NCBI RefSeq assembly: GCF_013375035.1
Contig: NZ_CP056032.1
Coordinates: 4,276,001 to 4,340,000, forward strand
DNA length: 64,000 nt
Reading direction: 5' to 3'
Source: Spirosoma sp. KUDC1026
GTDB taxonomy: Bacteria; Bacteroidota; Bacteroidia; Cytophagales; Spirosomataceae
Both the position numbers and the translations under genes were made by a program. Below the pieces are notes generated by a model that was not told where the DNA came from, searched no databases, and saw only the letters and a list, made by a program, of their open reading frames with translations. Of this stretch, positions 52,113 through 61,285 are shown piece by piece. The stretch's first letter is position 1, and every line of letters begins with the position of its first letter.

Positions 52113-55067
52113 TTACCCATTCCGGCGGAAACCACCGCCCTGGGCGCCTGACCCGCGGTTGCCCCGACCCCGTTGCTGGAATGGGTCGCTGGGGGGCGTA
52201 ACACCCGCACCAAACCGGCGTAAGTTATACACGAAGCTAATCATGAAGTAGCGGTTCAGGACCCGGCTCCGCACTTCTTCGGTGTACGTATCAGTTACGT
52301 TGCGCACGATGCTCTGATTCTGATTCAGCAAGTCAAACGCCTGCAAGCGCAGCTCACCCTGTTTCTGCTTGAACAACTGCTTCGCCAGCGTGGCGTTCCA
52401 GAGGGTGTACGATTGATTAAAGCTGGCTGAACTGCCACCGTAGTGGTTATAGTACACATCCGTCGAGAAGGTGAATCCGCCCGGTAGTTGGTAAAACATA
52501 TCCAGCGTAACGGTCTGGTTCAGGAAGGTCGTGTTCTGCTGGGGTTGCAGCGAATAGCGCGCCGTCTGCCAGTTGATGTTGGCCCCCAGGTTTAGATCCA
52601 GTTTCTCCGAGAAGTTGGAACTGAGTCGCACGCCCTGTCCCACCAGCCAGTTGGTAGCCTGGTTAGACTGGTTGTTGACAAAACTTGTTCCCTGGTTATA
52701 GGTCAGGTTCGTATTTAGGTTAATGTTCGTTTTCTGCGTACCGATCTGAACCGGCTGGCCTAGCACAAACGATCCGTTGACGGTGTAATATCCGTCCGTA
52801 TTAACCGGCGTGGTTGTCTGAGCCCCGTTTGCCGCGAACGCCGTTGAGTTGACGATCTTGTTATTAGTCCGGCTGGCGTTGATGAATACGAACATATTCC
52901 GGAATGTAGCCGAATTGAACCGGTTGAAGTTCAGATTGATACTATGGCTGTACTCGGGCTGCAGGGCAGGGTTACCGTTCCGAATATTCAGTGGATTGGT
53001 ATTATCTGGCACTGGCTGTAACTGCGTTACTGACGGCGCGTTGATCCGGGTGCGGTAGTTGATCCGCAGGGTCCGCTGCTTGCCGAAATTGTACGTAAAC
53101 AGCGCATTGGGCAGGATATTATTGAACGTCCGATTAATTCGAATCTCCCTACTCAGGTTATCCGAGTTCAGGCTGGACTGCTGGGCATCGACCCCAAACG
53201 CGTAGTTGTACTTCAGCCGCCGGGTTTGCCAGGTTAGCCCGCCCCGGTTCGTGACGAAGTCGTTGATGAAGTTATTGGTCAGCTGAGTGTTCACCAGGTC
53301 GTACTGGTTTGTCAGCGCGTTGAAATCATTGACTACCCGGTTCGACGTATTGTGGTTGTTCGACAGATTGTAGTGAAACTCCAGCGTCTGACGCATCGAC
53401 AGGGGTTCGGTGTAGCTGACGTTAATCGTGTTGGTCATCGAGTTTGTCACCTGATCGTTCCGCTGGTTGATCGTCTGCGTAATGACGCCCGTTAGCGAAT
53501 CACGCGTAATGACGCCGGATGTCAGGCTGGTCGAGGAGCCATTGAACTGATTCAGCGCCCGGTTGATCCCGCTGTTATCCTGGTCGTTCATCGCGATGTT
53601 CCAGTTCACCGAGAACGTCCGCCCTTTCTTCCGGAATTTTCGCAAAAACAGCAACGAGTTATTCCCGTTAAAACCGTTTCCGTTTGAGTTATAATTCGTC
53701 TGGCTGGAGTTGGCCAGTACGCCTTCGTTCGTCAGCGTCCGGGTCGAACTCTGGTTCATGTAGCTGGAGTTCAGCCACGACAGATTCGGAATAACCCGCA
53801 GAGTCGTCAGCGAGTCGATCCGGTAATCGAGCCGGAGGTTCACCCGGTGGTTGGTATTGGTATTATCCGAGCCGTTCGTTTGATCGCGGATAAAGCCCGC
53901 ATCCGACCGGATCGATGTACCCGCCGTCCCACTAGGGATTACGTTCTCGCGGTGACTCTGCTGATCGGTCAGGGTGTTGGTGTTGCTGACGTTGTAGCTG
54001 CTTACTACGTCAATTTTTTTGCCCCAGCCGTCGCGGTAATTTATTCCTCCCGCCCAAGACGATGTTATGGCGTTGCTTCCTACCTGGCCTGCGCCGTTGC
54101 CGCCCCCGCCCCCCGCGCCACCGCGCACCAGGTTACTGCCACCTCCGCCCCCGCGTCCCTGACCGGCACCGCCGAAGTTATTTCCCAGACCCAGATCCTG
54201 GGCCGTAAATCCCTGCTGGTTGATGTTATTGGCCATGCCCAGCGCCGAAATCTGCCGCCCGTCGTTAAACTGGTTCAGACTGATCCGGCCTGAGTAGCGC
54301 GTATTGTCACCGGGTTTAGGCCCGGCTCCAATGGTTTGTTGCCCGAACGAGCCTTTCCGCTTGTCCCGTTTGGTGGTTATATTGATCGTTTTTTCACGGT
54401 CGCCGTCGTCAACGCCCGAAAAGGTCGACTGTTCCGACGTCTGATCGAACAATTGTACTTTGTCAATAATATCGGCGGGCAGGTTCCGGGTAGCCATTTT
54501 GGCGTCATTGCCGAAAAACGGCTTGCCGTCAACCAGTACTTTCGTCACCGACTGCCCCTGCGCCTTTACGTTGCCGTCGCGGTCCACTTCAACGCCCGGT
54601 AGCTTTTTGAGCAATTCCTCTACCTGGGCGTTCGGCCGGGTTTTGAACGAGCCCGCGTTAAATTCCAGCGTATCGCCTTTAACGGCAATGGGTGCCCGCT
54701 CGCCCTGTACCGACACCTCCGTCAGCGTCTGCGACTGGCCTACCAGATCGATGGTACCGGCATTAGCCGTCAGATCGTTGGCAGTCAGCGACACCCGCCG
54801 GGCCCGGCTTTGGTACCCCAGATACGAAATCAGGATTCGGTACTGCCCCACCGCCACTTTAGGGAATGTAAATTTTCCGTCGCCATCAGTAATCCCGAAG
54901 TTGACCAGCGACGAATCACGAGCCGAAAGCAGCGAGACCGATGCTTCCATCAGTGGCTTGCGGGTCAGTGAGTCGACGACGGCCCCACTGATCGAGCCGG
55001 TTTGCGCCTGTGCGACCGTCACACAGCACATCAGTAAACATCCCAGAAAAAAAGTCAGCAGACGCAT
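52113..55067 (-). CDS. Outer membrane beta-barrel protein with carboxypeptidase-like N-terminal domain (PF14905 type)
   Basis: 984 residues. Signal peptide (1-21, ending AQAQ), a carboxypeptidase-D-like domain (about 23-110, GSISGAVVDSLTRKPLMEA), a plug (about 130-230 with VEELLKKLPGVEVD and KVLVDGKPFFGND) and a large barrel. Around residues 295-330 there is a Gly-rich insertion (GGAGQGRGGGGGSN and similar), and the C-terminus is also Gly/Arg-rich (RGRGNRGSGAQGGGF). The transported substrate is unknown. It is six bases downstream of the GLPGLI gene and is probably its functional partner. Confidence 0.93.
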   Translation of the reverse strand: MRLLTFFLGCLLMCCVTVAQAQTGSISGAVVDSLTRKPLMEASVSLLSARDSSLVNFGITDGDGKFTFPKVAVGQYRILISYLGYQSRARRVSLTANDLTANAGTIDLVGQSQTLTEVSVQGERAPIAVKGDTLEFNAGSFKTRPNAQVEELLKKLPGVEVDRDGNVKAQGQSVTKVLVDGKPFFGNDAKMATRNLPADIIDKVQLFDQTSEQSTFSGVDDGDREKTINITTKRDKRKGSFGQQTIGAGPKPGDNTRYSGRISLNQFNDGRQISALGMANNINQQGFTAQDLGLGNNFGGAGQGRGGGGGSNLVRGGAGGGGGNGAGQVGSNAITSSWAGGINYRDGWGKKIDVVSSYNVSNTNTLTDQQSHRENVIPSGTAGTSIRSDAGFIRDQTNGSDNTNTNHRVNLRLDYRIDSLTTLRVIPNLSWLNSSYMNQSSTRTLTNEGVLANSSQTNYNSNGNGFNGNNSLLFLRKFRKKGRTFSVNWNIAMNDQDNSGINRALNQFNGSSTSLTSGVITRDSLTGVITQTINQRNDQVTNSMTNTINVSYTEPLSMRQTLEFHYNLSNNHNTSNRVVNDFNALTNQYDLVNTQLTNNFINDFVTNRGGLTWQTRRLKYNYAFGVDAQQSSLNSDNLSREIRINRTFNNILPNALFTYNFGKQRTLRINYRTRINAPSVTQLQPVPDNTNPLNIRNGNPALQPEYSHSINLNFNRFNSATFRNMFVFINASRTNNKIVNSTAFAANGAQTTTPVNTDGYYTVNGSFVLGQPVQIGTQKTNINLNTNLTYNQGTSFVNNQSNQATNWLVGQGVRLSSNFSEKLDLNLGANINWQTARYSLQPQQNTTFLNQTVTLDMFYQLPGGFTFSTDVYYNHYGGSSASFNQSYTLWNATLAKQLFKQKQGELRLQAFDLLNQNQSIVRNVTDTYTEEVRSRVLNRYFMISFVYNLRRFGAGVTPPSDPFQQRGRGNRGSGAQGGGFRRNG

Positions 55068-55073
55068 AATTGA

Positions 55074-55943
55074 TTAGTTTCTTCCCGCTCCGTTAAACGG
55101 CATATTTTGCATCATCCGCTGCCGGAAATCGGCCATGGCTTTCCGACGAAGCTGTTCCATCTCTTCCGACGACACCGTCTTCGCGTCTTTAGGTGGCTGA
55201 ATCGACGCGTCGGCAACCGCTTCCATTGATACGTTGGTAGCCTTATACGATTCATTGTCTGACTCGATCAGCAGTACAACCCCCTTGGGTGGTGTCAGAT
55301 CGGCGACGGGCGAATAGGTTAAAGGCAGGTCGGTTGTGTACCAGATCGTGTAGGGCATTTTGCGGTGCGTAGCCGTTGCTTTATGGCATACGTAACCCGC
55401 TATTTTCTTGGTCTTGTCGCTGTCTTTCCAGTCAGTTGCGGCAGGCAGCGGTTTGGCCGTCATGTACGTCTGGGCCGTAGAATCTTTTTTCAACGTCATC
55501 ACCTCGATACGTTGCCGATTGGCCAGATCCAGGTAGGTCTGCTGCTCCATTGGGAAGTTCATCTGCCGGTTTCGGCCCCGATTCCTGCCCTCATTGTCAC
55601 CAGCCGGAGCTCCGGCCGGTGGGCCACCTGCCCCTTCCGCGCCACCGGGACTGCCGTCACCCATCTGCCGCCGGAACATCATACCCGGTTGCCGATCACG
55701 TTCTTCCTTCGCCAGGTTACCGGCAAATACCAGCTTTTGCGTAAACGAGATCGTTTCGGGCATACCTTCCGGCGCATCAGCGCTACCAGGGCTCACTTCC
55801 CGGCCGTTTATGACCATCCGCATCTGCGAACGATCGATTTGGCGCATGCCTTCGTACGTAATTTTACCCGAAACGGGCGACTGCGCGTATACTGTCGAAC
55901 TAACTAGCCCGACGATACCGACGATATAGCTGTAGTATTTCAT
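55074..55943 (-). CDS. GLPGLI family protein
   Basis: 289 residues with a signal peptide (about 1-20). It begins SGKITYEGMRQIDRSQ and contains TKKIAGYVCHKATATHRKMPYTIWYTTDLP and a late PPKGVVLLIE, as in GLPGLI proteins. A Gly/Pro/Arg-rich insert lies at about 95-130 (SPGGAEGAGGPPAGAPAGDN). The family is periplasmic and its role is not established; it is nearly always found beside a PF14905-type barrel, as here. It is the first gene of the two-gene unit. Confidence 0.9.
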   Translation of the reverse strand: MKYYSYIVGIVGLVSSTVYAQSPVSGKITYEGMRQIDRSQMRMVINGREVSPGSADAPEGMPETISFTQKLVFAGNLAKEERDRQPGMMFRRQMGDGSPGGAEGAGGPPAGAPAGDNEGRNRGRNRQMNFPMEQQTYLDLANRQRIEVMTLKKDSTAQTYMTAKPLPAATDWKDSDKTKKIAGYVCHKATATHRKMPYTIWYTTDLPLTYSPVADLTPPKGVVLLIESDNESYKATNVSMEAVADASIQPPKDAKTVSSEEMEQLRRKAMADFRQRMMQNMPFNGAGRN

Positions 55944-56165
55944 GCCGAAAGGAGTGAATTGGTTTGTAAACGTTGCATTAATTTACCAACTCCTCGACAA
56001 GATTTAGCTGGAATGGCCCCAAATAGTGGTTAAACGCCTTTTTTCTGCGGTCAAACGGTTGCTATGTAATCCACTCCTTTGCTGGGGGCTATACGCAACT
56101 TGCTCGTGGTTGCGTCCCTGCGTTAATTTTAGGAACTTGCAAAAAGAAATCGCCTGTCAGCCGTC

Positions 56166-56747
56166 ATGATCACGGACATTTCCCAGCTTGATCCAAAGGG
56201 TACATATACTTACGCAGACTACCTGAAATGGCAGTTCGATGAAAGCGTCGAATTGATCCGGGGTAAACTCTTCCGCATGTCACCCGCCCCCAAGCGGGCG
56301 CACCAGCGAGCAGTAAGTCATCTTCTGGTTGACATCAGCGTCTATTTTGGCGAAACGACCTGCGAAATCTACACTGCCCCTTTTGACGTCCGGCTGCCCA
56401 TTCGGAATGAAAAGAAACCAAATCAACTACATACGGTCGTTCAGCCAGATCTGTGTGTGATTTGCGACCCGGCCAAGCTGGACGATGCAGGTTGCCTGGG
56501 TGCGCCGGACTGGGTTATCGAGATTACGTCTCCGCGAACGACCAAGCAGGATTTCAATGAGAAATATTACCTCTACGAAGAAGCTGGTGTCCGCGAATAC
56601 TGGATCATTCAACCCAAAGAAAATACCGTAAACGTTTACGTACTTGAGAATGGTAAGTATGCGCTCGTTGATGTGTATGAGTCGGGCGATATCCCCTGCC
56701 AGATTTTCCCGGACCTGACTATTTCGCACGCACGAATTTTCCGCTAG
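56166..56747 (+). CDS. Uma2 family endonuclease-like protein
   Basis: 193 residues forming a single Uma2 domain (restriction-endonuclease-like fold). Candidate PD-(D/E)xK residues are E in SVELIRGK, D in VVQPDLCVI and the acidic residue plus following position in DWVIEITSP; the usual lysine is replaced in this family and is not evident. The C-terminal part EYWIIQPKENTVNVY is typical. Activity is rarely demonstrated for this family. Its TAG stop is directly followed by the ATG of an AraC-type gene (no gap). Confidence 0.88.
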   Translation: MITDISQLDPKGTYTYADYLKWQFDESVELIRGKLFRMSPAPKRAHQRAVSHLLVDISVYFGETTCEIYTAPFDVRLPIRNEKKPNQLHTVVQPDLCVICDPAKLDDAGCLGAPDWVIEITSPRTTKQDFNEKYYLYEEAGVREYWIIQPKENTVNVYVLENGKYALVDVYESGDIPCQIFPDLTISHARIFR

Positions 56748-57767
56748 ATGAACGTACTGCCCACTGATCACTCGCTTTCCATAGCGTCCGTCAATCTGAT
56801 TTTGTTTGCCGCCCGCCAGCAGGGCGTTGATACCGACGCGATGATTCAGACCGTTGGCATCCGACCCGAGCAGTTGCGCGACCCGGATGGGCGCGTGGCG
56901 ATCCGGCAGATGCAGGCGCTCTGGCGGGAGATCATCGCGCAGACCGGTGATCCAAACCTGTCGTTACGCCTGGGCGAGATGATTAACCCGGTGGCGGTGG
57001 GCGTACTGGCCTACGTGATGATGCACAGCCCGACGCTGGGGCAGGCGTTCGAGAAACTGTGCCAGTATCAGGACATTGTCTGCGATGGCAGCCGCACGTC
57101 GGGGAGGCAGGTTGGCGATCAGTTCTGGTTGTCGCTGCATATCACCAGCCCCGACATTATCTACCCAGACTACGTATTCAATTCAGAACTCTCTATTTAT
57201 CTGTCGGCCATGCGGGCGATGACGGGTCTGCCGGTTGCCGCGCAGGAAATCCGACTGGCCTATCCGAGACCCACCAACATAGAGGAGCACGAACGAGTTT
57301 TTGCTCCCGCCCGGCTGATTTTCGATGCCGACGAAACCGTGATGGTGCTGGATGCTTCGCTGCTTACTACGCCCGTTCTAAACGCTAGCCCGAGCCTGTT
57401 TGCCATGTTTGAGAACCATGCAGAGGAACTGTTACGCCGGTTGCAAACCCCGACCCTCAGCGCGCGTGTCCGGGCCGAAATTCTGCGGCTCATGAAGGGC
57501 GAAGAACCGACGCTGGCCACCGTTGCCGACCGGCTTGCACTGGGCGTTCGCACGCTGCAACTCCATCTGAAAGCCGAAGGCACTACGTATCAGCACTTGC
57601 TGGATGAGATCCGGAAAGAGATGGCGATCCGGCACATCCGCGAATGTAACCTTAGTACCACCGATATTGCCTATCTATTAGGATTCACCGAACCCAGCGT
57701 CTTTTTCCGGGCGTTCAAAAAGTGGACTGGTCAAACGCCGGGCGCTTACCGGACTGTGATGATCTGA
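56748..57767 (+). CDS. AraC-family transcriptional regulator with arabinose_bd-type N-terminal domain
   Basis: 339 residues. The N-terminal ligand domain (about 20-200) is of the PF12625 type seen in GadX/OruR-like regulators (MINPVAVGVLAYVMMHSPTL). The C-terminal double helix-turn-helix (about 245-335) includes VADRLALGVRTLQLHLKAEG and IAYLLGFTEPSVFFRAFKKWTGQTPG. It abuts the Uma2 gene, so the two are coupled. The convergent neighbour is an NmrA-like oxidoreductase (57846), a plausible but unproven target. Confidence 0.93.
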   Translation: MNVLPTDHSLSIASVNLILFAARQQGVDTDAMIQTVGIRPEQLRDPDGRVAIRQMQALWREIIAQTGDPNLSLRLGEMINPVAVGVLAYVMMHSPTLGQAFEKLCQYQDIVCDGSRTSGRQVGDQFWLSLHITSPDIIYPDYVFNSELSIYLSAMRAMTGLPVAAQEIRLAYPRPTNIEEHERVFAPARLIFDADETVMVLDASLLTTPVLNASPSLFAMFENHAEELLRRLQTPTLSARVRAEILRLMKGEEPTLATVADRLALGVRTLQLHLKAEGTTYQHLLDEIRKEMAIRHIRECNLSTTDIAYLLGFTEPSVFFRAFKKWTGQTPGAYRTVMI

Positions 57768-57845
57768 AAACCCTCAGCGACAGTTTCGATCAACGCAAAG
57801 GCGAATAGCGGTCATCCGCATAAAATTTCTTCGACAGAGAATACC

Positions 57846-58703
57846 CTAGATAGCGCCCAGGTCATATTTATACATTTGGGCGAATTCAGCAAACGTCCGG
57901 GGTTCCTGACCCGTCAGCCGTTTCACCTCCCCCGTTGTATCGATGCTATAGCCACCAGCAATTACCGCATACTGAGCCAGCAACGCATTGCTGAGCCAGT
58001 CACTTAATTCAGACGCCATCATGGCCCGGTGCATCTGATCAACCGATAAAGGTGTTTCCCGAATTGGCAACTCCAGGGCTACGGAAAGATGAGCAACAAC
58101 ATCCCCGGTTGATAGTGACTCCGGTCCTGTGAGGTAATAAATAGCCCCGTGGTGGGTGTCTTCGGTAAGTACATGCCTGGCTACCAACGCAACATCCCGC
58201 AGGTCGATGTAGCTCGTCTGACCATCGCCCATGATGTGGGGCATCACACCCATCGACAGCGCCATCGCCGACTCGATAAAGTTCTGCATGAACCCCGACG
58301 GACGCAGGATCGTCCAACCGATCGGCTTACTGCGCAGGTAGTGATCGATTTCGGCGTGGGCTCTCGCCCAGGGTACGCGGGTTGTTAGGTTCGAATCGGC
58401 CGCCGACACCTTTACGATATGCTGGATGCCGGCTTCTAGCGCCAGATCAATCGTTTGTTTTTCCCACTGCACCTGCTGAGGATCGGTCGGACTCAACAAA
58501 AACAAGCGATCACACTCCTGCATGGCCTGACGCAGGCTTTCCGGATCGTCAAAGTCGCCAATTACCGCTTGTAGGCCCATCTGCCTATAGGTGGCTACCT
58601 GTTCCTCCTGCCGGCACATCGCGCGCGCCGGTACGTTGTCCTGGACTAAAAGCTGGCAAAGTTCACGGCCAATATTTCCGGTGGCTCCGGTCACAAGAAT
58701 CAT
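57846..58703 (-). CDS. NmrA-like NAD(P)-binding oxidoreductase
   Basis: 285 residues, cytoplasmic. It is an atypical SDR with MILVTGATGNIGRELC (GxxGxxG) at the N-terminus, then VIGDFDDPESLRQAM, and PSGFMQNFIESA and ALVARHVLTED further on, as in NmrA/TMR-type quinone or triphenylmethane reductases. It lacks the classical YxxxK pair at the usual place. It may sense or reduce quinone-like compounds. It is convergent with the AraC gene. Confidence 0.9.
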   Translation of the reverse strand: MILVTGATGNIGRELCQLLVQDNVPARAMCRQEEQVATYRQMGLQAVIGDFDDPESLRQAMQECDRLFLLSPTDPQQVQWEKQTIDLALEAGIQHIVKVSAADSNLTTRVPWARAHAEIDHYLRSKPIGWTILRPSGFMQNFIESAMALSMGVMPHIMGDGQTSYIDLRDVALVARHVLTEDTHHGAIYYLTGPESLSTGDVVAHLSVALELPIRETPLSVDQMHRAMMASELSDWLSNALLAQYAVIAGGYSIDTTGEVKRLTGQEPRTFAEFAQMYKYDLGAI

Positions 58704-58963
58704 ACGTAGCTGGTTTGATCAGAAAATCAACGGGTCAATACGGCTCGGTCGATACGGGCAATTGCCCTTGTTATCAACTCCGAGTTATTCCTCTGTTGGC
58801 GTCCTGCTTTAAGAGTATGTTCTGAAACCAGGATACCCGCGGCTTTCTCTACCGCTAACGGACATACCATTTGACCAGCATAAAGGTAGGTTCATTAAGG
58901 ACATTTACCCGTCATTCCTGCCAAACAACTGATATTACAGGCTTCGCTGGATTGCAATACCAC

Positions 58964-59308
58964 TTATAGCGTTCCCGAACTGGTGTGTTTGAAGCTGTCC
59001 AAATATTTCAGGCCATACCCCAGTGCCCGGTCCATGGCTGAGTGTGCCACCAGAATGATCCCCGTCAGCATTATTGCCTGACTCCCCATCGCTACGCCCG
59101 CCAGCCCGATCAGCAGTCCGACAGCCTTGTGGTGGACACTGTTGTAGACGACAGCCCCAACCGCCGGATTGACTACGTAACCAACCATACTCAGGTCGGG
59201 CAGCAGCAGGAGCGCCGGGAAGTACCACCAGGCAAAATTCAGGTAGGAGAACGCGTATACACAAATCAGGAACAGGGCAGCCTCTTCCAGTTTTAATAAC
59301 GTTTTCAT
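58964..59308 (-). CDS. DUF4260 membrane protein
   Basis: 114 residues with about four membrane helices. The start KTLLKLEEAALFLICVYAF and the segments YFPALLLLPDLSMVGY, YNSVHHKAVGLLIG and VAHSAMDRALGYGLKY are family features. Function is unknown. It lies 24 bp upstream of an alternative view of the epimerase gene on the same strand order (the epimerase is transcribed first), so the two may be cotranscribed. The 260 bp before the next gene (58704-58963) shows no element I can name. Confidence 0.9.
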   Translation of the reverse strand: MKTLLKLEEAALFLICVYAFSYLNFAWWYFPALLLLPDLSMVGYVVNPAVGAVVYNSVHHKAVGLLIGLAGVAMGSQAIMLTGIILVAHSAMDRALGYGLKYLDSFKHTSSGTL

Positions 59309-59332
59309 GGTTGTGAGTTGGATGGTAGTAGG

Positions 59333-60340
59333 TTAATTGAAAACTACAGGTTTGGACTTTACGGCAGGGGTAAACGACATTTTCAGCCGGTTCTCCGCGA
59401 ACCAGGTCAGCGTTTCGGTCAGGGCCGTATCCAGTGGCGTTTCGCGAAAGTCGGGAAACGTAGTGCGGACTTTAGTGTCATCCAGCACGACGGTACCGCC
59501 CCATAGATAAAGCATTTCATTGACCTCCCGCATCAGGGGCGAGAAAATACCAAACACCTGAAACAACAGCCGGGGATAGACGCGAACGGGCAGCGGCTTG
59601 CCTACCAGCGTACTGATCCGGCCAAACAGCGAGCGCATGGACGGCACCGTTTCCCCCCCGTAATTCCAGACCTCGTACGGCTTGGTCTGCCCATGTAACA
59701 TCAGCCGAACGATGATCTCGGCGGCATCCTTGGTATAGACCAGCTGGTGGGGAATATCGACGTTCACAAACCCGTTCACAGTTTTTCCCTTCAGCGCGTT
59801 TTCGTAGATCGGCGCGACGCCCGCGTTCAGGACATTTGGCCCCCAGAAATCCGGCAGCCGAACATTCAGCACCTGACACGTACCCGCTTCGGCGGCCTGC
59901 TCCAGCATGGCTTCCAGCTCAACCCGCAGTTGCCCTTTCCGGCTGATCGGCGCGGGCGTACTGTTTTCCCGAATGGGCGTAGTCGTATTGCCAAAGTTGT
60001 AGACATTACCGGGAAAAACGATTGTAGCATGGTTTATTGCCGCAGCGTTGATCACCTTGCGGGTGACGGTATCCATATTCCCGAACCACTTGTCGTATGG
60101 GTAGTTGATACCATGGAAAATATGCGTTTTGCCGACGGCAAGCTCATTAAGCAACGTAGCGTCCTGCGCGTCACCTTCGATAATAGTCAGCGTTGGGGCG
60201 TCGGGGAACAGCGCTTCCGCTTTGGCGCGGTCGCGTACGAGGATGGTAACGGGAATCTGCCGGGCCAGTAGGTTGGCGGTGACGGCGTAACCGATGCTGC
60301 CGGTAGCGCCCAGGACGAGGGTATTCAGTGTTGTGCTCAT
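59333..60340 (-). CDS. NAD-dependent epimerase/dehydratase-like (extended SDR)
   Basis: 335 residues from the ATG at 60340 (MSTTLNTLVLGATGSIGYAV). The nucleotide-binding GxxGxxG is present, followed by IIEGDAQDATLLNE, and a probable active-site region FPGNVYNFGNTT in which the Tyr is spaced unlike the classical YxxxK. Substrate unknown. It is followed by the DUF4260 gene 24 bp downstream. A second atypical NAD(P)-binding gene lies at 57846. Confidence 0.88.
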   Translation of the reverse strand: MSTTLNTLVLGATGSIGYAVTANLLARQIPVTILVRDRAKAEALFPDAPTLTIIEGDAQDATLLNELAVGKTHIFHGINYPYDKWFGNMDTVTRKVINAAAINHATIVFPGNVYNFGNTTTPIRENSTPAPISRKGQLRVELEAMLEQAAEAGTCQVLNVRLPDFWGPNVLNAGVAPIYENALKGKTVNGFVNVDIPHQLVYTKDAAEIIVRLMLHGQTKPYEVWNYGGETVPSMRSLFGRISTLVGKPLPVRVYPRLLFQVFGIFSPLMREVNEMLYLWGGTVVLDDTKVRTTFPDFRETPLDTALTETLTWFAENRLKMSFTPAVKSKPVVFN

Positions 60341-60435
60341 AGCGAAAGTGCTTTGATTAGTACACAACAAAGGTCCGGCAAGTTGATTGGTCAGTCGATG
60401 ACGTAGTACGCAAACCGACTGACCAATTACGAAAA

Positions 60436-61242
60436 TTACTTGACCAGCTTTTTCACATCGAGCACCCGAATCTTATTCTGCTCGGCTTTTTGTAGAGTCT
60501 CGGGCGTATAGTTCGACAGGCGGACGTTCTCCTGCATGTCGGCCCGTTTCTGGATGTGCTGCTCCAGATACCGGTCCAGGTGCTTGCCCTCCAGCCCATA
60601 GCTGAAAAATAGCGACACGCGCTCGCCCTGCTGTTCACGGAACAGGAAATCGGGCAGGCGATTCTCCAGACCCACGTGCAGCGGCAGGTTGTTGAGGACT
60701 TTCATCCGACGGGCGTTACCGCTGTGCAGCGTCCGCATGTTCCAGACGACAATGTCGCCCGCGCGGGTATCGGCAAAGACATCGGCCCCGTCGGCAGTGT
60801 CGTGGCTACCGGCTTTGAAACGAATGCCGCCACTGTACGTATCGTGGTCCTGAAGGTAGATACCGAAACGAATCAGCGGGTATGAACCATCCCAGTCGGC
60901 CCCTTGGCCGAACTGATACCGGTCGATGTTATCGCGGTGGAAACCGCGCGTTCCCGTACCGATCTGGTACGTACTGTCGGAGAAATAAACGGGCGTATCG
61001 CCCAGTATATCGGTCGCAATTTCGACGATGCGCGGATCATAGATCACCCAACCCAGGCCGTCTTTGCTCAATAGATCACCTTTTACCGAAGCGGCCTGCT
61101 TGACCTGAGCGACCAGACCGCGCTCTTTTTGCAGGTCGCGGTGCCGGTAAGCGGCCTGCCGTAAGCTGGCGACTTCTTCGGGGGTAAATACGTTCCGAAC
61201 GATGAGATACCCTTGCTTTTCAAACTGTTCCCGGCGTGTCAT
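60436..61242 (-). CDS. Phytanoyl-CoA dioxygenase (PhyH) family protein
   Basis: 268 residues. Fe(II)/2-oxoglutarate-dependent oxygenase fold with the iron triad H102 and D104 in GFHRDN and H173 in RTLHSGNARRM; R179 probably binds 2-oxoglutarate. It hydroxylates an unknown small substrate. No biosynthetic cluster surrounds it. Its promoter has a TATTTTTG element inside the end of the aroA gene. Confidence 0.92.
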   Translation of the reverse strand: MTRREQFEKQGYLIVRNVFTPEEVASLRQAAYRHRDLQKERGLVAQVKQAASVKGDLLSKDGLGWVIYDPRIVEIATDILGDTPVYFSDSTYQIGTGTRGFHRDNIDRYQFGQGADWDGSYPLIRFGIYLQDHDTYSGGIRFKAGSHDTADGADVFADTRAGDIVVWNMRTLHSGNARRMKVLNNLPLHVGLENRLPDFLFREQQGERVSLFFSYGLEGKHLDRYLEQHIQKRADMQENVRLSNYTPETLQKAEQNKIRVLDVKKLVK

Positions 61243-61273
61243 GACTGCCTTGCTAACTCTGGTTAATACAGTA

Positions 61274-61281
61274 CAAAAATA
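61274..61281 (-). promoter_or_regulatory. Putative -7 element (TATTTTTG) for the PhyH gene
   Basis: An exact TAnnTTTG match 31 bases before the ATG at 61242, in the 43-bp gap after aroA. No clear -33 element. Confidence 0.4.
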
Positions 61282-61285
61282 CCAA

